A stretch of DNA of 64,000 nt from positions 172 to 64,171 of the forward strand of contig AZWL01000010.1 in NCBI GenBank assembly GCA_000514715.1, written 5' to 3'. Below, piece after piece: positions 16,038 through 24,641 of the stretch. The stretch's first letter is position 1. Each line of letters opens with the position of its first letter. Both the position numbers and the translations under genes were made by a program. The DNA comes from Streptomyces sp. CNH099 (GTDB lineage: Bacteria; Actinomycetota; Actinomycetes; Streptomycetales; Streptomycetaceae). Under the pieces are notes generated by a model. It was not told where the DNA came from and ran no database searches. It saw nothing but the letters and a program-made list of their open reading frames with translations.

Positions 16038-19000
16038 TCAGCCCTTCCCGGCGTCGAGCAGCCCGGTGATGCGGAGTCGGTGCTGTTCGAGTGCGGCGCG
16101 CTGCTCGGGGGCCGCGTCCGGATGGTCCCGCAGCCAGGCACCGGTATGCTCCAGCGTCCGCAGGAGCCGCGGGACGCTCCGCTGGCTGCCGGGCTGGTGC
16201 TCCAGCCGGCGCGCCACCTGCAGCAGCAGGGGGTGGACGGCGGAGTGGTCGCCGGACCGCGCCTCCAGCCAGTCGAGCGCCAGGTCGAGGACGCGGTCCA
16301 CCTCGTCCGCGTCGGGCAGGTCACCGTCCTGCAGCAGGGTTTTCAGCACCTTTCCGGTCGCCGAGTTGCGCTCGGCGCCGGGGCGGAGCCTGCGCAGCGT
16401 GACCTGTGCGGCGCGGCGGCGGACGGGCGGGGCCGACGCGCGGCTCTCCAGCACGGGAATCAGCAGCCTGAGTCCGCGGTCCGTGCGGTCGTGCACGGCA
16501 CACCAGTCGAGACACGTCTCGTGCAGCCGGGTCAGGACCGGGCCGTCGAGCCGGTCGGCCCCCTCCAGCAGGAGGCGGAGAGCACGCACCGCCTCGCGCG
16601 GCTGCCGCTCGTCCGCTATGACGTCGCAGGCGCGCCCGACGAAGCGGTTCCACTCGGTGCCGATGTCGGCGCGGTGCCGCAGCAGTGCCTTGGTCAGCCA
16701 GGGGTCCTTGCCGTGCCGCTCGGGGACGAGCGTGCGCGGTGTCAGCATCCGGACCGCGCGGGCGGCCAGCCGGGCGCGGTCGGCGGGTGTCGTCCGCCGG
16801 CTGCCGAGCGCCGTGGCCAGCAGCCCCGCCGCACCCGGCGCCCGGAGGTAGCGGTCCAGCCACGCCAGCGCCCCGGTCACGGCCCGCTCGTGTTCGGCCC
16901 CGGTGAGGTCGGCCCGCCGCAGGAGTTCGGTGAGCGGGAACGCCATGTGCCTGCTCGGCGGCGCCGGGGGCAGCTGGGCGAAGGTCGCCTCGACCACCCG
17001 GTTTCGCAGGTCCCCGTCGACGTACCGCTTGTGCAGCAGGGGGGTCAGCACCGAGCGGGCCACGCTGGGGGCGGGGCGGTCCCCCAGCATGGCGAGCGCC
17101 TTCTCCGCGAGCCGTTCCAGCCGCTCCGGGTCGCCGTCGGGCAGCGAGGTGCCGAGGAGCGCGCCGAGTACCTCGCTGCCGGTGCCCCGCGGGGAGTCAC
17201 CGTGCGCCGCCAGCCAGTCCACGGCCAGGCGCCCCAGCGTCTCCTGCTCGTCCCGGGTGAAGGCGGCGTGCTGGCCGGGCGTGGACTTGCTGGCGTTCTT
17301 GAGCAGCCCGGGCAGCACCTTGCCGACTTCGAGGTGACGGCCGGCGTTCGGCTCCAGCCAGATCCAGGCCGCCTGCACGGCGCGCGCCAGCATGTCCCGC
17401 CCGGGCAGCCCGGGGACGACCAGTTCCTTGAGGAGGTACGCGGCGGCAGGGCGCAGCCCGTAGCCGGCGTCGTCCTCCAGCCAGGCGAAGGAGTCCGTCA
17501 GCGCCTGTTCGTACACGTGCCGGTCCAGGTCCCCGCGCAGCCGGTGCCGCGCCAGCACGGCCTCCAGCGCGAACGTGGCGCTCGGCGGGTCACCGGGGGC
17601 CACGCTGTCCAGGAGCAGGCGAGCGGTCCAGGTGAGGTCGGCCCCGGTCAGCTCCGGGCGCAGGACGAGCGGCCTGGCCACGAAGCTCGCTTCGCGCCGG
17701 GTGCCGTGGCGCCGCAGCCAGCGCAGCGCCCAGGACAGGACCTGCCCGGTGCGCGGGTCTCCGGGGGGCAGGGCGTTCCTGCTGGTGTCGAGAAGCCGCT
17801 GCAGCGGGCGGCCGGCGTTGATGCGGTGCCCGTGGCGGGAGAGCCACTCGACGACCTGGTCCGTGGTCCACTCCCGGACCGCCGGGTCGAGGTCGCCGGT
17901 CTCCAGGGCCCGGTGGAAGGCGAGCGCGGCACCGGGCCGGTGGCCGTGGTCGTAGATCCAGTCGAAGAGGTAGCGGCGGGACGTCGCGGCCGGCAGGTGG
18001 CGTGCCGCGGTCAGCACGGTGTCGCGCGCCCGGGCCTTGTCGTGGTACTCGCGCAGCCAGGGTTCGGCCAGCTCGGCGACCGCGACGGGGCGCCACGTAC
18101 GCCGGGTGAGGAGGGTCCGCAGTTCCCGGCCCCGGCCCTCGTCGTCCGCCAGGACCAGCGCGCGCAGGGCGTCGATGCGCTCGGCACACCACTTCTCGAC
18201 GACCCGGGCGAACCGCGCGCCCGCGTCGGCCGGGAGCGTCTCGCGCAGGCGGTCCACCGCGGTGGCGACCCGTACCAGGGACCGGCCGTCGGCCAGGCCG
18301 GTCTCCAGCACCCGGCGCAGGCCCCGCGGGTGCACCGTCGTCTGGTCGGCTTCCAGCACCGCGTGCCCGAGCAGGCTGTCGGCGTAGACGTCGTGCACGG
18401 GCCGCAGCGCGTCGTCCTGCGCGTAGAGCAGGCCGTCCGCGACGAACTGCCGGACCTTTGTCGCCCCCGCTTCCCGGCGGGGGTCGTCGAGGCCCGGGGC
18501 GAAGAAGTCGAGCGCCTTCCGCAGCGGGCAGGGCGCGTGGACGGCGATCTGGGCCACCGCCGTCGTCGCGGGGTCGGGATCACCGTCCGGGGGCACCGCG
18601 GGCAGTCCCATGCCGAGCAGCAACTCGCGCATCCAGTTGCTGAACTCGGGGTCGGGGCGGGGCACCAGGCCGGTCAGGTCGCGCCCCTCGCGGGCCTGGT
18701 TGTCGTAGTACGTGGCGCACAGCTGGCTGGCCGCGGGCGAACCGGCGCAGAGCCGCACCAGAAGCTGTTCGTCCTGCTGCCTGACGGCGTCACGGGCCAG
18801 GTCCCGCACCATCTGCTCGGAGATGGCGCGGTGGTACGGCCGGTCCCAGCGGATGTCGACGGTGTCGAACGTCTTCGTCGGGTTCAGCAGGCCGCCGTCG
18901 AGGGCCCGGAGCCGCCTGCGGCGTGCGGTCGTCAGCACGGCCAGCCGGACGCCGGATCCGCCGGCCTGCTGGAAGACCGAGCCGTACGTCGTTCCGGGCG

Positions 19001-20072
19001 CGTCGATCCAGTCGATGTCGTCGGCGACGACGAGCACCTGTTCCGCCAGGCCGTCGACGCTGTCCCACACGTCGGTCAGGGACACCGCTTCGGTGACGTG
19101 GACCACGAGCCACTCGCGGGTGTCCTCGGCGCGTTCCGCGGTCTCCAGGCACAACCGGGTCTTCCCGGAGCCGGGTTCGCCGACGACGATCAGCCCGGCG
19201 GGCAGGCCCGGCGTGCCCGCCAGCCGGGCCAGGCGGGCGAGGACCCGGTCGGGCGAGCCGGCGTCGCCGGGGTCGACGTAGCGCAGTTTCTCGGGGACCA
19301 GTGGCCGGGGCGTCCGCCGGATCCGGTCCAAGTGGACGTGGTGCTGCTCCAGTGCCCGGGTGCGCCGCCAGCCGTCCGGCAGCACCGGCAGCGGCCGCGG
19401 GTCCACGCCCTCGGCGCCCAGCAGCTCCCGCCACTCCTCGTCGTCGACCCGGTCCAGCGCCGTCACCTGGAGCATGCCGGCACCCGCCGCCGGGACGTGG
19501 TCGCGGACGACGGCGACCACGAGCCCGGACCCGTCGGTCCGTACCGCCGCGCCGGACATGCCCTGCCACGGGCTCTCCCCGTAAGCCGGCAGCGCCGGTG
19601 CCGCGTCCTCGACCCGGACGCGCAGCATGTCCGGTGCCTCGGTGTCGGCCGTACGGATCGCGCAGCGCACCGCGGTCCGGCCCCGCCACACGGCGTCCGG
19701 GGTCTCCGCGGAACTCCGGTCGACCTGCGCCCACCGGGGGTGGCCGACGGCGCGCGCGGCCACCTCGGTCTCCAGGCCGCGGGCCACGCTCCCCAGCCGT
19801 ACCGGTGCGGCGCGCGTCGCGGGCGCCGCGTCGAACCGCAGCAGGGCGAGGTCCAGGTCCCCGTCCCGCCACACGCAGCTCACCGGCCGGTGGATGGCGT
19901 CGCCGCCGAGGTCGGCCGTCAGGGCCGTGGTGCCCTCCAGCGCATGGGACGTGGTGAGCACCAGCCGGTCGGAGATCCGGTACCCGCTGCTGAGGCTGCA
20001 CCGGTCCTCCCGGCCGGGCAGGTCGCCGACCACGCGGGCCACCCTGGACACGTCGGTGCGGGAGGCCGCCAC
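16038..20072 (-). CDS. trypsin-like protease / STAND NTPase / helical-repeat conflict protein
   Basis: This 1344-residue protein joins three parts. Residues 25-210 are a trypsin-fold protease with the full triad: His43 (VLTTSHAL), Asp74 (GDLDLALL) and Ser173 (QGMSGAAV). Residues 270-480 are a STAND-type P-loop NTPase with Walker A GEPGSGKT (298-305) and Walker B VLVVADDID (346-354). Residues 580-1344 are alpha-helical repeats with a conserved Trp-Leu about every 40 residues (Trp 743, 785, 864, 905, 953, 1071, 1190, 1268, 1313). This is the plan of predicted conflict systems in which the repeats sense a trigger, the NTPase oligomerises and the protease executes. The GTG start lies 3 bases after the trypco2 stop codon, implying coupled translation. 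No membrane segment or signal peptide is visible. Confidence 0.85.
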   Translation of the reverse strand: MAASRTDVSRVARVVGDLPGREDRCSLSSGYRISDRLVLTTSHALEGTTALTADLGGDAIHRPVSCVWRDGDLDLALLRFDAAPATRAAPVRLGSVARGLETEVAARAVGHPRWAQVDRSSAETPDAVWRGRTAVRCAIRTADTEAPDMLRVRVEDAAPALPAYGESPWQGMSGAAVRTDGSGLVVAVVRDHVPAAGAGMLQVTALDRVDDEEWRELLGAEGVDPRPLPVLPDGWRRTRALEQHHVHLDRIRRTPRPLVPEKLRYVDPGDAGSPDRVLARLARLAGTPGLPAGLIVVGEPGSGKTRLCLETAERAEDTREWLVVHVTEAVSLTDVWDSVDGLAEQVLVVADDIDWIDAPGTTYGSVFQQAGGSGVRLAVLTTARRRRLRALDGGLLNPTKTFDTVDIRWDRPYHRAISEQMVRDLARDAVRQQDEQLLVRLCAGSPAASQLCATYYDNQAREGRDLTGLVPRPDPEFSNWMRELLLGMGLPAVPPDGDPDPATTAVAQIAVHAPCPLRKALDFFAPGLDDPRREAGATKVRQFVADGLLYAQDDALRPVHDVYADSLLGHAVLEADQTTVHPRGLRRVLETGLADGRSLVRVATAVDRLRETLPADAGARFARVVEKWCAERIDALRALVLADDEGRGRELRTLLTRRTWRPVAVAELAEPWLREYHDKARARDTVLTAARHLPAATSRRYLFDWIYDHGHRPGAALAFHRALETGDLDPAVREWTTDQVVEWLSRHGHRINAGRPLQRLLDTSRNALPPGDPRTGQVLSWALRWLRRHGTRREASFVARPLVLRPELTGADLTWTARLLLDSVAPGDPPSATFALEAVLARHRLRGDLDRHVYEQALTDSFAWLEDDAGYGLRPAAAYLLKELVVPGLPGRDMLARAVQAAWIWLEPNAGRHLEVGKVLPGLLKNASKSTPGQHAAFTRDEQETLGRLAVDWLAAHGDSPRGTGSEVLGALLGTSLPDGDPERLERLAEKALAMLGDRPAPSVARSVLTPLLHKRYVDGDLRNRVVEATFAQLPPAPPSRHMAFPLTELLRRADLTGAEHERAVTGALAWLDRYLRAPGAAGLLATALGSRRTTPADRARLAARAVRMLTPRTLVPERHGKDPWLTKALLRHRADIGTEWNRFVGRACDVIADERQPREAVRALRLLLEGADRLDGPVLTRLHETCLDWCAVHDRTDRGLRLLIPVLESRASAPPVRRRAAQVTLRRLRPGAERNSATGKVLKTLLQDGDLPDADEVDRVLDLALDWLEARSGDHSAVHPLLLQVARRLEHQPGSQRSVPRLLRTLEHTGAWLRDHPDAAPEQRAALEQHRLRITGLLDAGKG

Positions 20073-20075
20073 CGG

Positions 20076-20405
20076 TCAGCCCGGCCGCCGGCTCATCGTG
20101 TCGCCGGCGGAGACCGGCCTGCCCCCCGGCGTCTGCGCGTCGAGCTGGAGCCGCAGCGTCTGCACGTCGCTGCGGCCCTCCGTGCGCTGCGCCCCGGCGG
20201 AGATCACATGGACCTTGATGCCGCCGTTCACCTCGCCGGACCGGCTGAGCGTGGTCTGCAACTCCAGTTCGAGCGAGGAGACCGAGAGCCGCACCGGGCC
20301 GCCCTCCGTCTGCGCCGCGTCCATCGCCTGCGCCAGCTCCCGCCTGATCGCACCGAGGGCGGCCGCCAGACCGATCCCCTCATCCGGGCCGTTTCCGGAC
20401 GCCAT
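20076..20405 (-). CDS. trypco2-domain protein (trypsin-co-occurring)
   Basis: The 109-residue protein fits the trypsin-co-occurring domain 2 family: a short N-terminal helix (IGLAAALGAIRRELAQAMDA), then beta strands VRLSVSSLELELQTTLSR, GIKVHVISAGAQ and TLRLQLDAQTPGG. Such proteins are known chiefly as neighbours of trypsin-like proteases in predicted NTP-dependent conflict systems; their biochemical role is not settled. I chose the ATG at 20405 because GGGGAG stands 7 bases upstream; the longer frame to 20489 lacks a site. It is the first gene of a two-gene operon with the trypsin-STAND gene 3 bases downstream, and diverges from the sugar-acid dehydratase gene. Confidence 0.85.
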   Translation of the reverse strand: MASGNGPDEGIGLAAALGAIRRELAQAMDAAQTEGGPVRLSVSSLELELQTTLSRSGEVNGGIKVHVISAGAQRTEGRSDVQTLRLQLDAQTPGGRPVSAGDTMSRRPG

Positions 20406-20563
20406 CACGTACTCCCCTGTCGGCCTGTCCGATGAGTTCCTGACTCCCCGGACACCAGTATCCCCGGCGGCCGGGAGCCCGTCGGCCACGGCCCGGAACT
20501 AGGCAGCGCGCACGAAGACCGTTTACGGTGCGGAGGTCCTCCCCGCGACCCGAAGGACGGTGT

Positions 20564-22282
20564 ATGGCTGCCGAGCTGCGAAGCGCCCAGTGGTACGGGG
20601 GCACCGACCGAAACGCGTACATCCACCGCGCGTGGATGCGCCGCGGCCTGCCGCACGACGCGTTCTCCGGCCGCCCCCACATCGCGATCGCCAACACGGC
20701 CTCCGACCTGACCCCCTGCAACGCCCACCTCGGCGAGGTCGCCCGCTCCGTGCGCGACGGCGTGCACGAGGCGGGCGGCATCCCGCTGGAGCTGCCCGTG
20801 GTCTCGCTCGGCGAGACGCAGGTGCGGCCCACGGCGATGCTGTGGCGCAACATGGCGGCGATGGCGGCGGAGGAGATGTTCCGCGCCAACCCGGTCGACG
20901 GCCTGGTGCTCCTCGGCGGCTGCGACAAGACGATCCCCGCGCTGCTCATGGCCGCCGCCTCGGTGGACCTGCCCGCGCTCGTCGTCCCCGGCGGGCCGAT
21001 GCTCACCGGCACGTTCCGCGGCGCGCCGCTGGGCTGCGGCACCGACGTGTGGCGGCTGAGCGAGGAGGTGCGCGCGGGCGAGATGTCGGAGCAGGAGTTC
21101 ACCCGCTCCGAGTCGTCCATGATCCGCAGCCGCGGGCACTGCAACACCATGGGCACGGCCTCCACCATGGCCGTGCTCGCCGAGGCGCTGGGCATGGTGC
21201 TCCCGGGGCTGGCCGGCACCCCGGCGCCCGACAGCCGGCTGCTGGAGTCGGCGCACGAGTCGGGGCGGCTGGCGGTCGAGCTGGTGCACGAGGGGCGTAC
21301 CCCGTCGCACGTCGTCACGGCCGCGTCGTTCCGCAACGCGATCGTGGCGCTGGCCGCCACCGGCGGCTCCACCAACGCCGTCGTGCACCTGCTGGCCCTG
21401 GCCGGCCGGCTCGGCGTGGAGCTGAGCCTCGACGACTTCGACCGCGTCGGCGCGGACGTGCCGCTGCTGGTCGACCTGCTGCCGGCGGGCCGGTTCCTGA
21501 TGGACGACCTGTACCGCGCGGGCGGCCTCGCGGCCGTGCTGGACCAGGTGCGCGACCTCCTCGACCCGGCGGCGCGCACCGTCACCGGCCGGCCGCTGGT
21601 CGACCACCTCGACGGCGCCCGCATCTGGGACCCCGAGGTCATCCGCACCCGCGACGCGCCGCTGCAGCCCGCCGCCGGCATCGCCGTGCTCCGCGGCAAC
21701 CTCGCCCCGTCCGGCGCCCTCATCAAGCCCGCCGCCGCCTCGCCCGAGCTGCTGCGGCACCGCGGCCGGGCGGTCGTCTTCGACAGCATCGAGGACTTCC
21801 ACGCCCGTATCGACGCCCCGGACCTCGACGTCGACGCCGACTCGGTGCTCGTCCTGCGCGGCTGCGGCCCGCGCGGCTACCCCGGCATGCCGGAGGTGTC
21901 GAACATGCCGCTGCCGCGCAAGCTGCTGGAGCGGGGCGTGCGCGACATGGTGCGGATCTGCGACGGGCGGATGAGCGGCACGGCGTACGGGACGGTGGTG
22001 CTGCACGTCGCGCCGGAGGCGGCGGCGGGCGGCCCGCTGGCGCTGGTGCGGAACGGGGACTGGATCAGCCTCGACGTCGAGGGCCGCGGCCTCACGCTGG
22101 AGGTGCCGGACGCGGAGCTGGCGGCGCGGACGCCGAACGAGGCGACGGTGGCCGGCTACGCGGCGCCGCGGCGGGGGTGGGAGCGGCTGTACGTCGACCA
22201 CGTGCTGCAGGCGGACACCGGGGCGGACCTGGACTTCCTGGTGGGTTCTTCGGGGTCCGAGGTGAGTCGTGAGTCGCACTGA
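20564..22282 (+). CDS. IlvD/Edd-family sugar-acid dehydratase (arabonate/xylonate dehydratase-like)
   Basis: At 572 residues this is an Fe-S dehydratase converting an aldonic acid to its 2-keto-3-deoxy derivative. The three cluster-binding Cys are visible: Cys52 (DLTPCNAH), Cys120 (LLGGCDKT) and Cys193 (RGHCNTMGTAS). The C-terminal PGMPEVSNMPLP and DGRMSGTAYGTVVLHVAPEAA segments resemble pentonate dehydratases rather than the amino-acid enzyme IlvD. AAGGA lies 7 bases before the ATG. A zinc dehydrogenase gene follows 9 bases later and probably supplies the sugar-oxidation step. Substrate preference (arabonate, xylonate, galactonate) is open. Confidence 0.88.
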   Translation: MAAELRSAQWYGGTDRNAYIHRAWMRRGLPHDAFSGRPHIAIANTASDLTPCNAHLGEVARSVRDGVHEAGGIPLELPVVSLGETQVRPTAMLWRNMAAMAAEEMFRANPVDGLVLLGGCDKTIPALLMAAASVDLPALVVPGGPMLTGTFRGAPLGCGTDVWRLSEEVRAGEMSEQEFTRSESSMIRSRGHCNTMGTASTMAVLAEALGMVLPGLAGTPAPDSRLLESAHESGRLAVELVHEGRTPSHVVTAASFRNAIVALAATGGSTNAVVHLLALAGRLGVELSLDDFDRVGADVPLLVDLLPAGRFLMDDLYRAGGLAAVLDQVRDLLDPAARTVTGRPLVDHLDGARIWDPEVIRTRDAPLQPAAGIAVLRGNLAPSGALIKPAAASPELLRHRGRAVVFDSIEDFHARIDAPDLDVDADSVLVLRGCGPRGYPGMPEVSNMPLPRKLLERGVRDMVRICDGRMSGTAYGTVVLHVAPEAAAGGPLALVRNGDWISLDVEGRGLTLEVPDAELAARTPNEATVAGYAAPRRGWERLYVDHVLQADTGADLDFLVGSSGSEVSRESH

Positions 22283-22291
22283 GGGCCGGTC

Positions 22292-23299
22292 TTGAGGGCG
22301 TTCGTGCTCCACGGCCCCGGGGACGCGGGGGTCGTGGACGTCGAGCCGCCGGCGGCGGGGCCCGGCGAGGCGGTGGTGGACGTCGCGCGCGTGGGGGTGT
22401 GCGGGACGGACCTGGAGCTGTTCTCCGGCGAGTTGCAGTACCTCCGCGACGGCCGCTCGCGCTACCCCGTACGCCCCGGGCACGAGTGGTCGGGCCGGGT
22501 TGCGGCGGTCGGCGCGGGGGTGGACCCGGGCTGGGTGGGGCGGCGGGTGACGGGCGACACGATGCTGGGGTGCCGCGCCTGCCGCCGCTGCCGGGGCGGC
22601 CGGCAGCACCTGTGCGAGGACCGCCGGGAGGTGGGCATCCTCGGCCACGCGGGCGCGCTCGCGGAGCAGCTGGCCGTCCCGGCGCGGTCGTTGCACGCAC
22701 TGCCGGACGCGGTCGACGACGCGCTCGGCGCCCTGGTCGAGCCGGGCGGCAACGCGCTGCGCGCGGCGCGGGCGGCGGGGGCCGCGGCGGGTACCCGGGT
22801 GCTGGTGGCGGGGCCGGGGACGATCGGGCTGCTGGCGGCGATGTTCGCCCGGCGGGCGGGCGCCGAGGTGCACGTGCTCGGCCGCGACGCGCAGACGCTG
22901 GAGTTCGCGGCGTCGCTGGGCTTCGACCGCTGCTGGACGGCGGAGTCGCTGCCGCGGCTGCCGTACGACGCGGTCGTCGACGCCTCCACCGCGGAGTCGC
23001 TGCCGGCGCGGGCGGTGGAGCTGGTGGAGCCGGGCGGCCGGGTGGTCCTCATCGGCCTCGCCGGCACCCCGAGCCTGCTGGACACCCGCGTCCTGGCCCT
23101 GAAGGACGCCACGGCGGTGGGCGTCCTGAGCGCGTCCCCGGGCCTGGCGGACACGATCACCGCGTACGCGGAGGGCGCGGTGGACCCGCGCCCGCTGATC
23201 GCGGCGACCATCGGCCTGGACGAGGTGGCGGACACCCTGTCGGGCAACCGCCCGAAAGGCGCAGGCCGAGGCCCGAAGGTCCACGTGGTCCCAGGGTGA
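22292..23299 (+). CDS. zinc-dependent alcohol/sugar dehydrogenase (MDR family)
   Basis: The 335-residue enzyme has the catalytic zinc ligands Cys37 (VGVCGTD) and His64-Glu65 (PGHEWSG), the structural zinc Cys quartet at 94, 97, 100 and 108, and the NAD-binding glycine motif VAGPGTIGLLAA. It starts with a TTG 9 bases after the dehydratase stop codon and shares its GAGGG site region, so the two genes form an operon. By context it oxidises a sugar or sugar alcohol to feed the dehydratase. The threonine-dehydrogenase-like and sorbitol-dehydrogenase-like branches cannot be separated here. Confidence 0.87.
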   Translation: MRAFVLHGPGDAGVVDVEPPAAGPGEAVVDVARVGVCGTDLELFSGELQYLRDGRSRYPVRPGHEWSGRVAAVGAGVDPGWVGRRVTGDTMLGCRACRRCRGGRQHLCEDRREVGILGHAGALAEQLAVPARSLHALPDAVDDALGALVEPGGNALRAARAAGAAAGTRVLVAGPGTIGLLAAMFARRAGAEVHVLGRDAQTLEFAASLGFDRCWTAESLPRLPYDAVVDASTAESLPARAVELVEPGGRVVLIGLAGTPSLLDTRVLALKDATAVGVLSASPGLADTITAYAEGAVDPRPLIAATIGLDEVADTLSGNRPKGAGRGPKVHVVPG

Positions 23300-23429
23300 C
23301 CCGGACGCCATCGCTACGCGCCGAACGCGTCCGCGCTCAGACCGCGACCCCGAGCAAGCCGCCCAGGGCGTCACGCGGGTAAGGGGGGTGCATCTGGATC
23401 ACGCCCCTGACGCGCCCCGTGCGCGCCCT

Positions 23430-24170
23430 TCAGGACGGGGCGAGGACGCAGAACTCGTGCCCCTCCGGGTCGGTCAGGCACGTCCACGGCACGTCGCCCT
23501 GGCCGACGTCGAGGTCGGCCGCGCCCAGCGCCCGCAGCCGGGCGGCCTCCGCCGCCGGGTCGTCGCCGGGGTACGGCAGCAGGTCGAGGTGGACGCGGTC
23601 CGGGGCGGTCGGCCGGCCGGGGACGCGCAGGAATTCGAGGTACGGGCCGGTGTCCGCGGCCGAGCGCAGCACCGCCTGGTCGTCGGTCACCTCCCGGAGC
23701 GTCCAGTCCGTCGCCGCACCCCAGAACCGGGCCATGGCCCGCGGGTCCGCGCAGTCGACCACCACCGCCGCGACCGGACCGGTGTCCCGGTAGACGTCCC
23801 TCGGCTCCAGCACGCAGAACTCGTTGCCCTCGGGGTCGGCGAGGACCGTCCACGGCACCGCGCCCTGGCCCACGTCGACCGGGGTCGCGCCGAGCGTGCG
23901 GAGGCGGTCGACCAGCTCCGCGCGGTGGGCCTCGGAGGTGGTGGCGAGGTCGAGGTGCACGCGGTTCTTCACCCCCGTCCCGGGCTCCGGGACGGGCACG
24001 ACGTCGATGCCGACGGCGACCGGGTCCGGCCAGACGAGGCCGCCGGCGGGGCCGACGTAGGTGGTCGCGCCGGGTGCGTAGGCGTGCCAGCCGAGCGCTT
24101 CGGCCCAGAACCGGCCGACCGCCGGGGGGTCGAGGGCCTTGATGTTCACCTGGACGGGTCGCAGCGCCAT
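23430..24170 (-). CDS. tandem VOC (glyoxalase/bleomycin-resistance fold) protein
   Basis: The 246-residue protein contains two vicinal-oxygen-chelate domains (about 1-120 and 128-246), each ending in the same phrase, DPEGNEFCVLEP and DPEGHEFCVLAPS, and each with a RVHLDL strand. VOC proteins act as metalloenzymes or bind and sequester drugs; the His/Glu ligands are in these strands. I chose the ATG at 24170, with AGGA 8 bases before it; 24188 is an alternative, and a longer frame to 24458 runs through the divergent promoter. Function is not further resolvable. Confidence 0.82.
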   Translation of the reverse strand: MALRPVQVNIKALDPPAVGRFWAEALGWHAYAPGATTYVGPAGGLVWPDPVAVGIDVVPVPEPGTGVKNRVHLDLATTSEAHRAELVDRLRTLGATPVDVGQGAVPWTVLADPEGNEFCVLEPRDVYRDTGPVAAVVVDCADPRAMARFWGAATDWTLREVTDDQAVLRSAADTGPYLEFLRVPGRPTAPDRVHLDLLPYPGDDPAAEAARLRALGAADLDVGQGDVPWTCLTDPEGHEFCVLAPS

Positions 24171-24245
24171 GCCGGCGATCCTATGCATCCCGGGGGCGCG
24201 TCGGTGCTCGCTTCTCGAAATCGAACACACGTATGATAGCGAGTC

Positions 24246-24539
24246 GTGAGCGACTACGAGTTTCCGGAGGAGTTGCTGCGGGCGAAGCGGGAGTGGTTCG
24301 CCGTCGCGCAGCGGTTGGAGGAGTTCCCGCTGCGCCCGTATACGGACAGGGCGGGCGTCGAACACCGGGCCGACAGCGGTTGGACGCCCGAGCTGGACCG
24401 GCAGGAGGCGGTGCTGCGGAAGAGGTTCCGCGAGCTGTCCATCGAAATATCCATCCACCCGTTCTGGGAGACGCTGAACGGCAGCACGGTCGCGGCGCGG
24501 ATGGCGCTGCGCGAGGCGGCCCGGCGGCCGGGCGGCTGA
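24246..24539 (+). CDS. conserved small protein of unknown function
   Basis: This 97-residue acidic/basic helical protein (MSDYEFPEELLRAKREWFAV..., HPFWETLNG..., AARMALREAARRPGG) has streptomycete codon use but no recognised domain. A -10-like TATGAT at 24232-24237 ends 8 bases before the GTG, and there is no ribosome binding site, so the message is probably leaderless. It diverges from the VOC gene and converges with the DHA2 exporter. Many charged residues and a single Trp-rich patch suggest a soluble protein. Confidence 0.75.
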   Translation: MSDYEFPEELLRAKREWFAVAQRLEEFPLRPYTDRAGVEHRADSGWTPELDRQEAVLRKRFRELSIEISIHPFWETLNGSTVAARMALREAARRPGG

Positions 24540-24575
24540 GGTGCGGGCGGCGGGGGAGCGGGCGCGGACAGCGGT

Positions 24576-24606
24576 CCGGGGCGGGCGGTTTGACCGCCCA
24601 CCCCGG
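24576..24606. terminator. strong bidirectional terminator hairpin
   Basis: CCGGGG-C-GGGCGGT (24576-24589) pairs with ACCGCCC-A-CCCCGG (24593-24606), 13 pairs with one mismatch and a 3-base loop. It stands between the small plus-strand gene (ends 24539) and the minus-strand exporter (stop at 24642). Confidence 0.75.
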
Positions 24607-24641
24607 AGGTGGTTCGTCTGCTTACGGAGACGGGGCCGGAG

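Noticed and set aside
15240..20435. A 1731-codon plus-strand open frame
   Set aside because: It runs antisense to the trypsin-STAND gene and has the Gln/Val/Arg-rich composition of a GC-rich shadow frame.
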